64,000 bases of DNA from Variovorax paradoxus (GTDB lineage Bacteria; Pseudomonadota; Gammaproteobacteria; Burkholderiales; Burkholderiaceae_C), in assembly GCA_016806145.1 (NCBI GenBank), contig CP063168.1, forward strand, positions 228,939 to 292,938, read 5' to 3'. Shown here piece after piece: positions 1 through 9,690 of the stretch (the first letter of the stretch is position 1; every line of letters begins with the position of its first letter). A program made the position numbers and the translations under genes. Under the pieces are notes generated by a model. It had not been told where the DNA came from. It saw only the letters and a program-made list of their open reading frames with translations, and did no database searches.

Positions 1-1
1 C

Positions 2-3000
2 AAGGGCAGCACGGTGGCCGTCGAGCAGAACCGCACTGCTGCCTCCGCCTACGGCAACAGCGCCACGCAGAGCCTCTCGCTGGCCGCCAACGCCTTGCCG
101 CTTAGCGCCGGCGCCACGGTCGTCACCGGTGGTCGCACGCCCGATGGCAACGTCTCGGCCAGCGGCGCGGCGACGATCACCAGTCTGCAAAGCAACTACG
201 CGAGCCCGGTTTCCGCGACCACGGCTGGCTCCTACGTCGGCGCCTATGTCGACTCGCGCGGTACCGGTGGCGACACCATCACGGGCAGCACAATCGGCGC
301 AAGCAAGAACACGCAGGAGGCGGTCGGCCTTGCCAACAGCGCATCGAACGCCCTGTCGCTGACCGGCACCAGCATCGGCTCCGGCGCAGGCGTCGCGAAC
401 ATCCAGATTGTGGACGCGGCTTCGCCCGTGAATACCCAGCTGGTCGGCTCCGCCGCTGCCGTCTATGCCGGCACGCACATCGCGGACACCAGCCTGAGCC
501 TGTCGGACAATCTGCAGCGTTCGATCGCCTACGGCAACTCGACCGGGAACACCCTGACGGTCGCAGCCAATGGGGCGACGGTGCCCACTTCGGTTGCACC
601 GGCATCGACGCTGTCGAGCACGCCGAGCCTGGGTGGAACGGTGACGGCAGCATACGGTCTGCTGAACAACCAGTCGGCCCTCGGCGATGTGGACGCGCAA
701 GCCATCGGCTTTGGCGGCCCCCTCGGTGCAGTGACGGTCCTGCTGGAAGGCAATGCCACCCGCAGCCAGATCGCCAACCAGGGCAATGCCTTCGTCGCGG
801 CCGCCTACGGCAACGATGCGAGCAACGTCGGCAGCGTCAATCTGGGCACCGGCGTCGATGCCGCGGGCGCGGCGTCCATCGCCAACGTCACCAGCGCGCA
901 GACCGCCAGCGGCGCCGTGTCGGCGACGGCAACCGGCGGCTCGGTCATCGCCACCGCGATCGAAGACAACGTCTCGGCCTCGACGGTAGCCACCTCCGGC
1001 AACCAAATCCAGGCCCTGGCTTTCGGAAGCCGCGGCACGAACAGCCTGAGCGCCTCGGGCAACGGCATCGAAACTGTGTCGGCCACGCCGCTGACCGGTG
1101 CGACCTCTAACGCCGGCACGCTCACGACCAACGCAGCCTTCAGCGTGCAGAACGCGCAATCGGGCGCAGGCTCGGTCACCGCAACGCAGCGCGACGGGGT
1201 CTTGGTCGGTGGCACCGCCGCCGGTATCCTTACCGCTGTGGGTGGCAACGTGACCGGCTCGAGCATCGCCTCGAACGACAACGTCTCCAGCGCTTCGGCA
1301 ACCAGCAACGCCGCGACGAACAGCCTGAGCCTGTCGGGCAACGGTCTGTCGACCACCACCGCCTTGCAGAACTCGCAGACGACCAGCGCCAACGTCAACG
1401 CGCTGATCGGCCAGGCCGGTGTCGCTGGAAGCGCCGGCACGTCGCCGGAGCCGTTCTCGTTCAACGCGACCGGCAGTGCCCTGACCGGCACCTTCTCGGG
1501 CACGACGGCAACGCTGACCGGCGGTACGCTGACGGTAGCGACGTCCACGCTGACCCCGGGCCAGATCGCCTACCTGACCGGCAACGGCTGGACGATCACA
1601 GGCGGCAACATCAGCGGCTCGGCGACCATCCTGGGCACCATCCCGCTGTCTGCCTACACGTTGATCGCGGAAGGTGGCTCGGCATCGCTGTCGGCGACGA
1701 TTCCGGGTACTCCTGCGACGGCCAGCGTCCCGAACCAGGGCGGCGTCATCCTGGCCGTCTCGGGTTCAGTGACCGGCTCGCAGTTGTCCGTCGACGGCAA
1801 CAGCAACACGGGCTCCGTCACGGGCAACAGCGCGACCAACACCTCGAGCGTCGCCGGCAACGCCGTCGCAGCCGGCAGCGGCCGCACGGTGGCGAACGCT
1901 GGCGCCCTCGTCACCGGTTCGGGCGCGCAGGCTGACAACGCGCTGTCGAACGTGCAGTCGGTGACCGGTGACTCGGCACTGGTGAGCAATGTGTACGGCA
2001 GCTTCGCCGTGGATACCGTGGCTGGCTCGGCCATCGGCAACTCCACTGTGAGCGTGTCCAACAACAGCCAACGAGCGAGCTCGGTTGCCAACACGGCCAC
2101 CAACACCCTGGACGTGAGCGCCACCAACCTGGCAGCGACCTCCGCGCTGGCATCGCAGCAATCGAGCGCCGCCTCGGTCGCCGCGACCTCGGACGCGGAA
2201 CTGTATGCACCAGGCGCAGTGTCGGGTTCGTCGGTGGCTCTGGCCAACAACCGCAACGTGTCGCTGGGCGTGATCAACGACGCGACGAACGCGCTGACGG
2301 TCACCGCGGGCAACGCGACGCCGGTCGGTGCCACGACCAACGCCGTTCTGAACGCTGCGGGCGCCACTGGCGACCATGTGCTCAGCAACAGCCAGGCTGC
2401 GTCCACCTCGGTCGCCAGCACGGCGAGCACGCGTCTGTACAACCAGGACCGTGTGGCCACGGCCACCACGGGTCTGGCGGACAGCACGTTCTCCATCACC
2501 GGCAACGCGACCACGGCGGAGGCATCGGCCAATCGCGCGGACAACAGCGCGACGCTCTCGGGCGCCGCACTGCAGGGTAGCAACGTTGGTCTGAGCAACG
2601 CGCAGACCAGCAGCGCCGCCGTCAACGCGACGTCAAGCACCACCGCGGGTTTCAACCTCGAAGGTGGCGTGCCGGCGGCAACCGCCGCGCTCAACAGCGG
2701 GCTGACCATCGACAGCAATAGCACGACGGCGCTGGCACGCGGCAACGCGGCAAGCAACGTGCTCAACGTGTCGGCGGGCAGCAGCTACGCGACGCCCGCA
2801 CCGTTCGCCGGCAGCACCGTCGGCGCCTCGCAAGCGACCGCCGCCGTGCTCAACAACCAGGGCAACACGGGCAACGTGAGCTCGTTCGCCACGGCCAGCT
2901 ACCAGGTGGCCCTGAACGCGACGGCTCCCGTGCTCGTGCCTGGCGTGAGCGGCAGCACCGTGGCCGTCACCGGCAACACGACGGCTGCGCAGGCGTACGG

Positions 3001-3235
3001 CAACATCGCGACCAACAGCGTCAATGTGAGTGCTCCGAGCGCAAGCCGTCCGACGGCCGCGGTCGGAAACTTCCAGACCAACAGCGGTACGGTCGTGGCG
3101 ACTGCCACCAGCGTGAACTACGGCATCGGCGTCACTGGCGCGGCCACGGGCAGCACGCTGCGCGCGGCAGGCAACCAGGTCAACGCCACGGCCGTGGGCA
3201 ACTCCGCCGTGTCGACGATCGCGTCGGTGCGGTGA
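2..3235 (+). CDS. Giant low-complexity beta-repeat protein (5' end outside window)
   Basis: The frame is open from the first complete codon at position 2, and the opening residues KGSTVAVEQN already lie inside a repeat, so the true start is to the left; the GTG at 14 is not a natural start. The visible 1,078 residues are rich in Ala, Ser, Thr, Asn, Gly and Val, with no cysteine visible. They form about 13 imperfect modules, mostly 65-100 residues with one near 170. Each opens with a pattern like GSTVAVTGNTTAAQAYGN followed by AxNxLxVxA, and carries a second motif NxQx5VxA. Regular hydrophobic alternation suggests a stacked beta structure, loosely recalling curlin. No autotransporter barrel, LPXTG signal or catalytic motif is seen at the C-terminus. 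A surface or matrix fibre is my inference; family not recognised. Confidence 0.8.
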   Translation, partial: KGSTVAVEQNRTAASAYGNSATQSLSLAANALPLSAGATVVTGGRTPDGNVSASGAATITSLQSNYASPVSATTAGSYVGAYVDSRGTGGDTITGSTIGASKNTQEAVGLANSASNALSLTGTSIGSGAGVANIQIVDAASPVNTQLVGSAAAVYAGTHIADTSLSLSDNLQRSIAYGNSTGNTLTVAANGATVPTSVAPASTLSSTPSLGGTVTAAYGLLNNQSALGDVDAQAIGFGGPLGAVTVLLEGNATRSQIANQGNAFVAAAYGNDASNVGSVNLGTGVDAAGAASIANVTSAQTASGAVSATATGGSVIATAIEDNVSASTVATSGNQIQALAFGSRGTNSLSASGNGIETVSATPLTGATSNAGTLTTNAAFSVQNAQSGAGSVTATQRDGVLVGGTAAGILTAVGGNVTGSSIASNDNVSSASATSNAATNSLSLSGNGLSTTTALQNSQTTSANVNALIGQAGVAGSAGTSPEPFSFNATGSALTGTFSGTTATLTGGTLTVATSTLTPGQIAYLTGNGWTITGGNISGSATILGTIPLSAYTLIAEGGSASLSATIPGTPATASVPNQGGVILAVSGSVTGSQLSVDGNSNTGSVTGNSATNTSSVAGNAVAAGSGRTVANAGALVTGSGAQADNALSNVQSVTGDSALVSNVYGSFAVDTVAGSAIGNSTVSVSNNSQRASSVANTATNTLDVSATNLAATSALASQQSSAASVAATSDAELYAPGAVSGSSVALANNRNVSLGVINDATNALTVTAGNATPVGATTNAVLNAAGATGDHVLSNSQAASTSVASTASTRLYNQDRVATATTGLADSTFSITGNATTAEASANRADNSATLSGAALQGSNVGLSNAQTSSAAVNATSSTTAGFNLEGGVPAATAALNSGLTIDSNSTTALARGNAASNVLNVSAGSSYATPAPFAGSTVGASQATAAVLNNQGNTGNVSSFATASYQVALNATAPVLVPGVSGSTVAVTGNTTAAQAYGNIATNSVNVSAPSASRPTAAVGNFQTNSGTVVATATSVNYGIGVTGAATGSTLRAAGNQVNATAVGNSAVSTIASVR

Positions 3236-3283
3236 TCTAGTTTCGCCCCTCCCCCGGCGGACGGTTTGCTGCCGGGGACTTTT

Positions 3284-3309
3284 GCTCAAACCGCTTCGGC
3301 GGTTTGAGC
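3284..3309 (+). terminator. Rho-independent terminator of the repeat protein
   Basis: A perfect 11-bp stem (GCTCAAACCGC and its complement) closes a TTCG tetraloop and is followed by CCTTTTG. It lies about 50 bp after the TGA of the repeat-protein gene and separates it from the regulator downstream. Confidence 0.85.
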
Positions 3310-3672
3310 CTTTTGATTCGCCGGTTCTTCTCTTGAATCCCTGCATCTTCATCAGAGCCCAATTTCCCGATGTCGCGCGTCGCCGTTGTGCCGCTTCGAC
3401 CTCGTCGCGCTCGGACGCGGTGGATCTGACGCACCGAGTGAAGGCATACGGCCCGGTCGACGATCTCTCGCCATCCCCTGGCGCGTTCGTTGCCATTCCA
3501 ACCTGTCACTTCCTGTCCTTCACACAGCTGCTGCAAAGAGAAAAAACAGCTTCGATTTCCATCAACTCCATCTCATCAATCACGGAAAAGCCGGGACCCT
3601 GACGTCCAGCGATACAAGTCCCTTCGCGGGACGAGCTGGCGTACGGGGAGGGGAGTCCGTATCCGTTCCAGC

Positions 3673-4428
3673 ATGTATCTGCATCCACTTATTGCCACGC
3701 TGCCCGACAGCGAGCGTGCGCTGCTTGTTCAAAGTACCGAACTGCGGGACTATCGTCGCAACGACGTCGTCCTTGCAGTAGACCAGACCTCGGAGCATGT
3801 CTATTGCGTCGCCAGCGGCTTGCTGCGCGTGGTGGTCCATGGCAGCGACACCGGCAGCGAAGGCGTCACAACCGATTTCGTCAGCAAGGACGACTTCTTC
3901 TTCGGTACATCGATCAAGGAGGACAGCTTCGTGGCGCAATCCACGTTGATCGCCGCCCTCCCATCGTCCGTCTACCTGATACCCATCAGCGTCCTGCGGC
4001 GTCTTTGCACGCTCTTTCCACAAGTCGCGGTAGGTCTGCTTGAGCCGGCCCTGAAGCGGATATCCATGATCCGCGGCCAACTGAGGCGAATCTCGTCGCT
4101 CTCGCCGGTCGAGCTGGTCGGGCGGGTCCTTCATGAACTGACCCACCTGGCCCCCGCAGGGGCTGATGGATACGACAAGCGGATCACACAGGCCGTGATC
4201 GCCTCCTACGCCGGGCTCTCCCGGGAGGGGGTGAACAAGGCCATGCGCGAACTCGAGAACCGCGGGCTCGTGCGTCGCGACGACGAAGGTGTGCACGTGC
4301 CGCCGGGGTTCGCATCGACAGACTTCGGCGCTCTGGAGTCGGACGCGGAAAAACACGACGGGAAGGATGCCTCGCGTCTTCGGCTGCAGGACCTTTCGGA
4401 TCGTCAGCGATCGCGCCGCGGCAGCTGA
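3673..4428 (+). CDS. Crp/Fnr-family transcriptional regulator
   Basis: The predicted cytoplasmic protein has 251 residues, normal for the family. The N-terminal half is a cyclic-nucleotide-binding-type beta-roll (about residues 10-125) beginning MYLHPLIATLPDSERALL. The C-terminal half is a winged helix with the recognition stretch ASYAGLSREGVNKAMRELE near residues 180-198. There is no N-terminal cysteine set for an FNR-type iron-sulfur cluster, so the effector is unknown. An in-frame start exists at 3490, but the ATG at 3673 fits the family and a purine-rich GGGAGGGGAG lies about 17 bases upstream, a rather long spacing. The c-di-GMP enzyme gene follows about 150 bp downstream on the same strand. 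Confidence 0.85.
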   Translation: MYLHPLIATLPDSERALLVQSTELRDYRRNDVVLAVDQTSEHVYCVASGLLRVVVHGSDTGSEGVTTDFVSKDDFFFGTSIKEDSFVAQSTLIAALPSSVYLIPISVLRRLCTLFPQVAVGLLEPALKRISMIRGQLRRISSLSPVELVGRVLHELTHLAPAGADGYDKRITQAVIASYAGLSREGVNKAMRELENRGLVRRDDEGVHVPPGFASTDFGALESDAEKHDGKDASRLRLQDLSDRQRSRRGS

Positions 4429-4575
4429 GCCCGCTGCGGCGCGACTCCTCCGCAAGCACGAAGCCCACGACGCGCCGCAGAATACGCGGGTCATCGAAAA
4501 ACAAGAATAGTCAGGGAGCTGGTTTTCGCTGTGCGCATCGAAGGATCCGCACCGCCGCGAATCGAAGAGAGATAG

Positions 4576-5871
4576 ATGAACAATGTCCAGGATCCGCTCA
4601 CCGGTTTGCTCGCCCGCCAGAGCTTCATGGTCGTTGCTTCCGATTGGCTCCGCTCGCAGAGGGGACCGCGTCAACGGCTGGTGATCATCGAAGTCTTCGG
4701 TCTGTCCATCATCAACGAGACGCAGGGCCTCGCATCGGGCGACCAGATCCTGCGCGACGTCGCCTTCTGGCTCGGGTCCAGGTTCGATCCGACCCAGTCG
4801 GTCCTCGGGCGTTGGGACGGCAACAAGTTCGTCGTGCTGTACGAGGCATGCGATACGGAATGCTTCCTCGCGAGCGTCCACCGTGCGAGTCTTGGGTCGA
4901 TCGGTCTCGCGACCGACCTCGGCAGGCAGGCCGAAATGATCCGACTGCATGTGGGACTCTGCGACTGTCGCTCGCTTGATCTCGACGATCTCCTGACCTT
5001 CGCCAATGAGGCCCTTCATGAATCCGGCAGGTCCGCGACGGCGCCGGCCTATCGGTTCGATGAAGCGATGCATCGACGCCTTCTTCGGCGCCAGGACGTC
5101 GAGAAAGACCTGGCATGCGCCATCGAATCGGGGGCCATCGGCTTGTGGTACCAGCCTATCTTCAGCGGTGACGGTCGCAGGATCCAGAGTCTGGAGGCCT
5201 TGCTCCGCTGGCACCATCCTCGGCAGGGCTGGACGTCGCCCGAGGAGGTGGTCCACGCCGCCACTCTCATGGGCATGGGCGAGACGCTCCTGCAGCATAT
5301 CCTTCAGGAGGTATGCCACGGCCTGCATTCGCTCTCGCAAGCCGACGCGGGCTTCGACAGCGTGCCCGTCGCGATGAACGTGTCGCCTCGCGAGATAGGG
5401 AGCCTTGCCTTGCGCGATGTGCTGCTGCCCACACTTCGGCGCGAAGGCATCGCGCCCGAACGTCTGAGAGTGGAGATCACCGAGGAAAGCGCACTGGATA
5501 GTCCGTCGACGTCCGTCCAGCTCGAGGCGCTCTCGGACGACGGCATAGGCATCGCCGTGGACGACTTTGGTACCGGGTACTCGTCCCTGGCAATGCTGGA
5601 CGCGAAGTACGTGAGGCAGGTCAAGATCGACCGACTGCTGATAGCGGACCTTCACAAGTCCGATCGGCGCAGGCTGTTGGTAGGTTCGATCATCAATCTT
5701 GGCCAGGCCCTGGGCTTGGAGGTGGTGGGTGAGGGAGTGGAGACGGTCGAGGAATATGAACACCTCCGATCGCTCGGCTGCCCTCTGGTCCAGGGTTACT
5801 ACTTGGCGCGCCCGAGCCCGTTGGAATCCTTGATCGCCCAGGTTCGTCGCACAGGGGCCGGGCTGGGCTAG
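4576..5871 (+). CDS. Degenerate GGDEF plus EAL domain c-di-GMP phosphodiesterase
   Basis: The protein (431 residues) has no membrane segment. The N-terminal domain is a diguanylate-cyclase fold, but its signature has become WDGNKF (W80-F85) instead of GGDEF, so cyclase activity is unlikely. The EAL domain (about residues 180-425) looks complete: E207-A-L, NVSP, EITE, DDFGTGYSSL, KID and EGVE are all present, so hydrolysis of c-di-GMP to pGpG is expected. AGAGAG lies just upstream of the ATG. Lying next to a Crp/Fnr regulator and behind a giant matrix-like protein, it may control biofilm state; that link is inferred. Confidence 0.88.
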   Translation: MNNVQDPLTGLLARQSFMVVASDWLRSQRGPRQRLVIIEVFGLSIINETQGLASGDQILRDVAFWLGSRFDPTQSVLGRWDGNKFVVLYEACDTECFLASVHRASLGSIGLATDLGRQAEMIRLHVGLCDCRSLDLDDLLTFANEALHESGRSATAPAYRFDEAMHRRLLRRQDVEKDLACAIESGAIGLWYQPIFSGDGRRIQSLEALLRWHHPRQGWTSPEEVVHAATLMGMGETLLQHILQEVCHGLHSLSQADAGFDSVPVAMNVSPREIGSLALRDVLLPTLRREGIAPERLRVEITEESALDSPSTSVQLEALSDDGIGIAVDDFGTGYSSLAMLDAKYVRQVKIDRLLIADLHKSDRRRLLVGSIINLGQALGLEVVGEGVETVEEYEHLRSLGCPLVQGYYLARPSPLESLIAQVRRTGAGLG

Positions 5872-6034
5872 GTTCGCCCGGTCGTCATGGCCTTCGCGCG
5901 CGGGATTTCTCAAGGGCGATGCGGGCATGCCTGCCCGACGCGTTCGCACGCTCGGGACGGCCTTTCGCGGCCAAAGCCATTGCGCAGATCCCTCGCGGGA
6001 GGGCTGTCTCGTGCACATCGTTCGCAGCCTGCGT

Positions 6035-7492
6035 CTAGCGCCAGGGATTCGCCGCCACGAGGGCACGACCGCCGCGCTTCTGCAGCAGCGCGATCCCCTG
6101 GTGGATCAGGACCTGCAGCGCTTGATCGAAACGAGCCGTCGACAACGGCACGGCGCACCACTTCCTTACTTCCGCGCGCGCCATATACCCCAGTCCACGG
6201 TAGGCGATGGTGTGCAAAGCGTTCGCGACGATCTCGGAATCGACGATGCGCTGATCGCCGGGTTGACCCGCGCCGAACCGCGCCAGGAATTGATCCAGAT
6301 GCCAGTAGCCGATCTGCCGGGCTCGCTCGAGAACGTCGACCTGCAACGGGCCTTGGAACTCTTCGACCTTGTGGAGCGTGCCTGCGACCCGGGCGATCTG
6401 CTCGGCGGTCTTGCCGGCATGTCCCGCGACATCGTTGAGGATCCTGCCGCGTCCCAGGTTTGCTTGGATTTCGTTATAGATGTCGTCGAAGTAGCGCGCC
6501 GCCGCTTCGGAGAAGGCGATCACGCAGCGAGCCTCGTCCGCCTCGCGACGGCGAGCACCCTGCTCGAACAGCTCCCGCATACGACAGCCCATGGCGTCGA
6601 TGTCGTCGTAGCTCAGCGGGCGATCCGAGCGCAGATAGCGACCTCCGAGCGTCGAATGGGGTACGGTCAACAACATGCGTGCCGTTAGCCCGCTTCCATG
6701 GGCGAGATGGCCCGTGCGGGCGAAGATGCTCTGCAGCACGGGGCCCTGGAGGGCGAAGTGGCCGCAGACGCGGTAGTCGCTGAGGACGACGCGCTCTTCC
6801 TTGACGCGATCCTTGACGAGCGGCGTGGAGTCCCAGGCATTGTTGAGCAGGTCGGTGGAGCGGCCGAGTCGACCGTTGAGCAGACCGCCGGCCTCGGTCG
6901 AAGTGATGAAGATCGACTTCGACCCCTCGCCGATCAGATTCTCCAACGCGCCAGGGGTGATGTTGTCGACGAGCATCTTCGGTTCGCCAGCTTGGGCCGG
7001 CCGGCGTGCCATCAGCTCCCGGTGCTCGTTCTTGAGGGCGTCGAGATCCTCGCCTTCGCTGGCGGCCTGGTCGAGCCGCTTGTTCAGCACGCGCATCTGC
7101 GCCTTCCACGCAGCCTCCTCGGCAAGGCGATCGAGTCGTGCCAACGCATGACGCTCCTGCAGTGCGTCTTCGTACTTGCGCAGAAACCCCACAAACGGGC
7201 GCGAGGCAGTGTCCTTGCCCTCGCTGGAATCCGCACTGACCAGATCGAAGGACGACACCGGCGAGGGCGGACAGCGCGGGCGCTGGATGTCTACGTTGTC
7301 CTGTGCGCCTACGTGCGCGATCGAGCGGGCATAGCTTGCGATCATCTCGACGGCGACGCCGGTGTTGAACGAGTGCTGGCACACGGCGGGCGCCAGCACG
7401 GGACCCAGAGCGTTGACCGGATAGTTCGCCGGATTCGGGTAGTTCAATGCGGGCGAATAGGTGCGTGCAGGGTACGGGTCCACGGGATACAT
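6035..7492 (-). CDS. DUF3987 (YfjI-like) protein
   Basis: This roughly 485-residue protein resembles the DUF3987 family, which includes YfjI of the E. coli CP4-57 element. Members occur in plasmids, prophages and integrative elements and are thought to be replication- or primase-helicase-associated ATPases. Family-like stretches include LVDNITPGALENLIGEG, IFITSTEAGGLL and VLQSIFARTGHLAHGSG. A TTG start at 7513 is possible, but the ATG at 7492 has AAGGA 11 bases upstream and is preferred. It is convergent with the EAL gene and divergent from the YfjJ-like gene at 8581, a pairing that matches yfjI-yfjJ in CP4-57. Substrate and exact role are not known. Confidence 0.75.
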   Translation of the reverse strand: MYPVDPYPARTYSPALNYPNPANYPVNALGPVLAPAVCQHSFNTGVAVEMIASYARSIAHVGAQDNVDIQRPRCPPSPVSSFDLVSADSSEGKDTASRPFVGFLRKYEDALQERHALARLDRLAEEAAWKAQMRVLNKRLDQAASEGEDLDALKNEHRELMARRPAQAGEPKMLVDNITPGALENLIGEGSKSIFITSTEAGGLLNGRLGRSTDLLNNAWDSTPLVKDRVKEERVVLSDYRVCGHFALQGPVLQSIFARTGHLAHGSGLTARMLLTVPHSTLGGRYLRSDRPLSYDDIDAMGCRMRELFEQGARRREADEARCVIAFSEAAARYFDDIYNEIQANLGRGRILNDVAGHAGKTAEQIARVAGTLHKVEEFQGPLQVDVLERARQIGYWHLDQFLARFGAGQPGDQRIVDSEIVANALHTIAYRGLGYMARAEVRKWCAVPLSTARFDQALQVLIHQGIALLQKRGGRALVAANPWR

Positions 7493-8580
7493 AACAGTCG
7501 TCGTCCTTGTCAAAAAATATCGATGACTTGATTGGACTATCGGTTCGAGAAGGGGAGAAGCGCGTCAGCTGTCGGAGTGCGGTGAGCGACAGCACCTTCC
7601 AAAAAGCATCTCGTAACGATGCACATCGAATCTCGCATGATCGAATGAAGTCAAGACGAGCGACTGCCTTGGCATCGTGCGCTCGCGTCGTGCTTAGGCA
7701 CGAAGGCCAGGTAGTAGCGCTACCTGGTCTTGGAAACTACTCGACGACACCGCCGCTTCGCGGCGAGCACACCTCGTCCTTGGATATCCGCACCCAATGC
7801 CGAGCTATGTACATATTTGACCTGCATGCGTGATGCAGGGAAACCGTCACCGGTCGGCCACTCATGGTCTTCCCCGAGGCAGCGCGCTCTCGATCGATGG
7901 CAGAGACAAGACAAGACAAGGCCGGCATCGCGCGATGTCGCCTCGTCCGTGTGACGCGGGCAGCCATCGATCCCCCCGCATGCCTTGAGGCAATCCAGCT
8001 CCAGCCGTTGTCCGCTTAGGACCGCCGAAAGGAGGGACTGCGACCGACGGGAACCAACTCGACCACCTGTCGGGGCAGCTTCACGGCGCTGACGCTCACG
8101 GATGCACGACGTGTGCTGAGCGAGTTGCCCAAGGGGATAGCACGTGTACTTGTTGCGCGGCGAACTCGAATTGAACAATCGATTCGTCTCTGCAGCAGGT
8201 CCTAACTCGACAAGCTGCAGCCCACTCGAAACAGAAGGAGTTGCCGAGCAAACCAACGATCCCTCGTGAGAGCGCCCGTACCAAACCTGGTCGGGTGTTT
8301 AGGAACGTATGTTATCCAAGGAATAGCTATTTACAGAGAAGGATATTCAACAACGCTACAGGAGGATATTGCCGAGTGTTCCATATGGCACTCGAATGGA
8401 AACACGCAGGCTGGTACAGCCTGAGCCTCATCGACAACCAACTACATCAAGCAACCACTTTCGGGTACCACAAGCAATACCCCTCCAGCATCGAGCCACC
8501 GAAAACACACGACCGAAACAAGGCATTCGAGCAAGAACCCAAGAACTGCAGAAGCAAAGAACCAACGAAAGCAGAAAACC
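7493..8580. other. 1.09-kb non-coding region between the divergent YfjI- and YfjJ-like genes
   Basis: No convincing gene is present on either strand; the ORFs here lack ribosome-binding sites and family resemblance. Two hairpins are visible: an 8-bp stem (CCAGGTAG, 7707-7727) and a 7-bp stem (CCTGCAT, 7821-7839). The final 300 bases before 8581 are relatively AT-rich and A-rich. The position beside a putative rolling-circle-type initiator makes this a candidate replication origin or control region, but no iteron array is obvious. Confidence 0.4.
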
Positions 8581-9690
8581 ATGTTCTCATTAGAACAACT
8601 CGATCAGTTGATGGAGTCCGAGGCATCGCCGCGTCACGTCATCGGCGACGCACCCCAGACTCTGATCCGTACGCAAGAGTACCGGGTGTCGCGGAGTGTC
8701 CGCAGGATTGCCCAGTTCGTTCGCAAGATCACGGACACGAGCGATCCCTTGTTCACCCTCAGCCCCCGACCGACGTTCCCGCGAGTGAGAAGCTCCTTGC
8801 TTGGGGACCGGTTGCAGGAAGCCGTGTGCAAGGATCTGCGCGAGTTCCAGGAATACTTCCCCTGCCACGCCTACAACCCGTACATCGAATTGCTGAGCAA
8901 GGCGATCGATGCCAATCCCAACATCCTCAATGCATTTCTCGACCTCAAGCGCGCCAGGGGCGAAGAGGCCCAGGAGATCTTCCGTGTGGCGACGCACTTC
9001 GTGGAGTGGCTGCGTCAGGCGGCCGCGACGAAGGAGTTCCTGGCCGAGTTGGACGCGCGTCGTCGCCAGTGCCAGAAGAACGACGCGTCCGCCGCCAAGT
9101 ACATCGACGAGATCTTCACCTATCGGGCCTCGAAGAATCTGGCCGTCCGCATCGACCTGGTGGTCGGCTGCGAGGATCCAGACCGTCGAGGCATCACGAG
9201 CACCGTGGACGCGCACGAGGCTCGCCATCAGTTCGATCGCTTCATTCGCCATATCCGGAAGAACTTTCCTCTGACCGGCTGGTTGTGCACCTTCGAGTAC
9301 GGTTCCCTCACGGGCTATCACTTCCACCTGCTCCTCTTCTTCGATGGTCACAAGCAGTGGAATGGGGAGGCGTTGGGATACCTGCTCGGTGAGTTCTGGA
9401 AGAACAAGATCACCGAGGGCCGGGGGCGTTACTTCAACTGCAACGCGGTCGACTACGCGATGAATGGCATCGGCATGATCTGGCACGACGACGTGAGCAA
9501 GCGAGAGCTGCTCATGAGGAACGTGGTCTCGTACCTGACGAAGACCGACTTCTGGCTCAAGTTCGAAGGTACGCATAGGACCTTCTTCCGCGGCCAGATG
9601 CTCACGCAGGAGGAGAAGGACGAGATGGGCAAGTCGGGCGGTCGACCCCGCAGACAAAGCCTCCCCGATCTCGAAGCCGAGGCGGTCTGA
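8581..9690 (+). CDS. YfjJ/YagK-type, inovirus Gp2-like replication protein
   Basis: The 369-residue protein resembles the YagK/YfjJ C-terminal-domain family, related to inovirus Gp2-type replication proteins. It contains an HUH-like motif, GYHFHLLLFFDG, with H247 and H249, and a downstream YLTKTDFW motif (Y318, K321) that could supply the tyrosine and lysine of a nicking site. The N-terminal 130 residues are helical and unrecognised. An initiator or nickase role is inferred from these motifs and from the divergent YfjI-like neighbour. A hairpin 11 bp after the stop (9702-9729, 8-bp stem) may end transcription. No integrase or coat gene accompanies it. Confidence 0.7.
   Translation: MFSLEQLDQLMESEASPRHVIGDAPQTLIRTQEYRVSRSVRRIAQFVRKITDTSDPLFTLSPRPTFPRVRSSLLGDRLQEAVCKDLREFQEYFPCHAYNPYIELLSKAIDANPNILNAFLDLKRARGEEAQEIFRVATHFVEWLRQAAATKEFLAELDARRRQCQKNDASAAKYIDEIFTYRASKNLAVRIDLVVGCEDPDRRGITSTVDAHEARHQFDRFIRHIRKNFPLTGWLCTFEYGSLTGYHFHLLLFFDGHKQWNGEALGYLLGEFWKNKITEGRGRYFNCNAVDYAMNGIGMIWHDDVSKRELLMRNVVSYLTKTDFWLKFEGTHRTFFRGQMLTQEEKDEMGKSGGRPRRQSLPDLEAEAV

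Noticed and set aside
1654..2766. Long minus-strand open frame (370 codons) and several others opposite the repeat gene
   Set aside because: They are mirror frames of the GC-rich repeat protein, have no start signals, and only reflect its biased composition.
3580..6066. 828-codon minus-strand frame opposite the Crp/Fnr and EAL genes
   Set aside because: Both plus-strand genes have clear domains and catalytic motifs; the antisense frame is Arg/Pro-rich and featureless.
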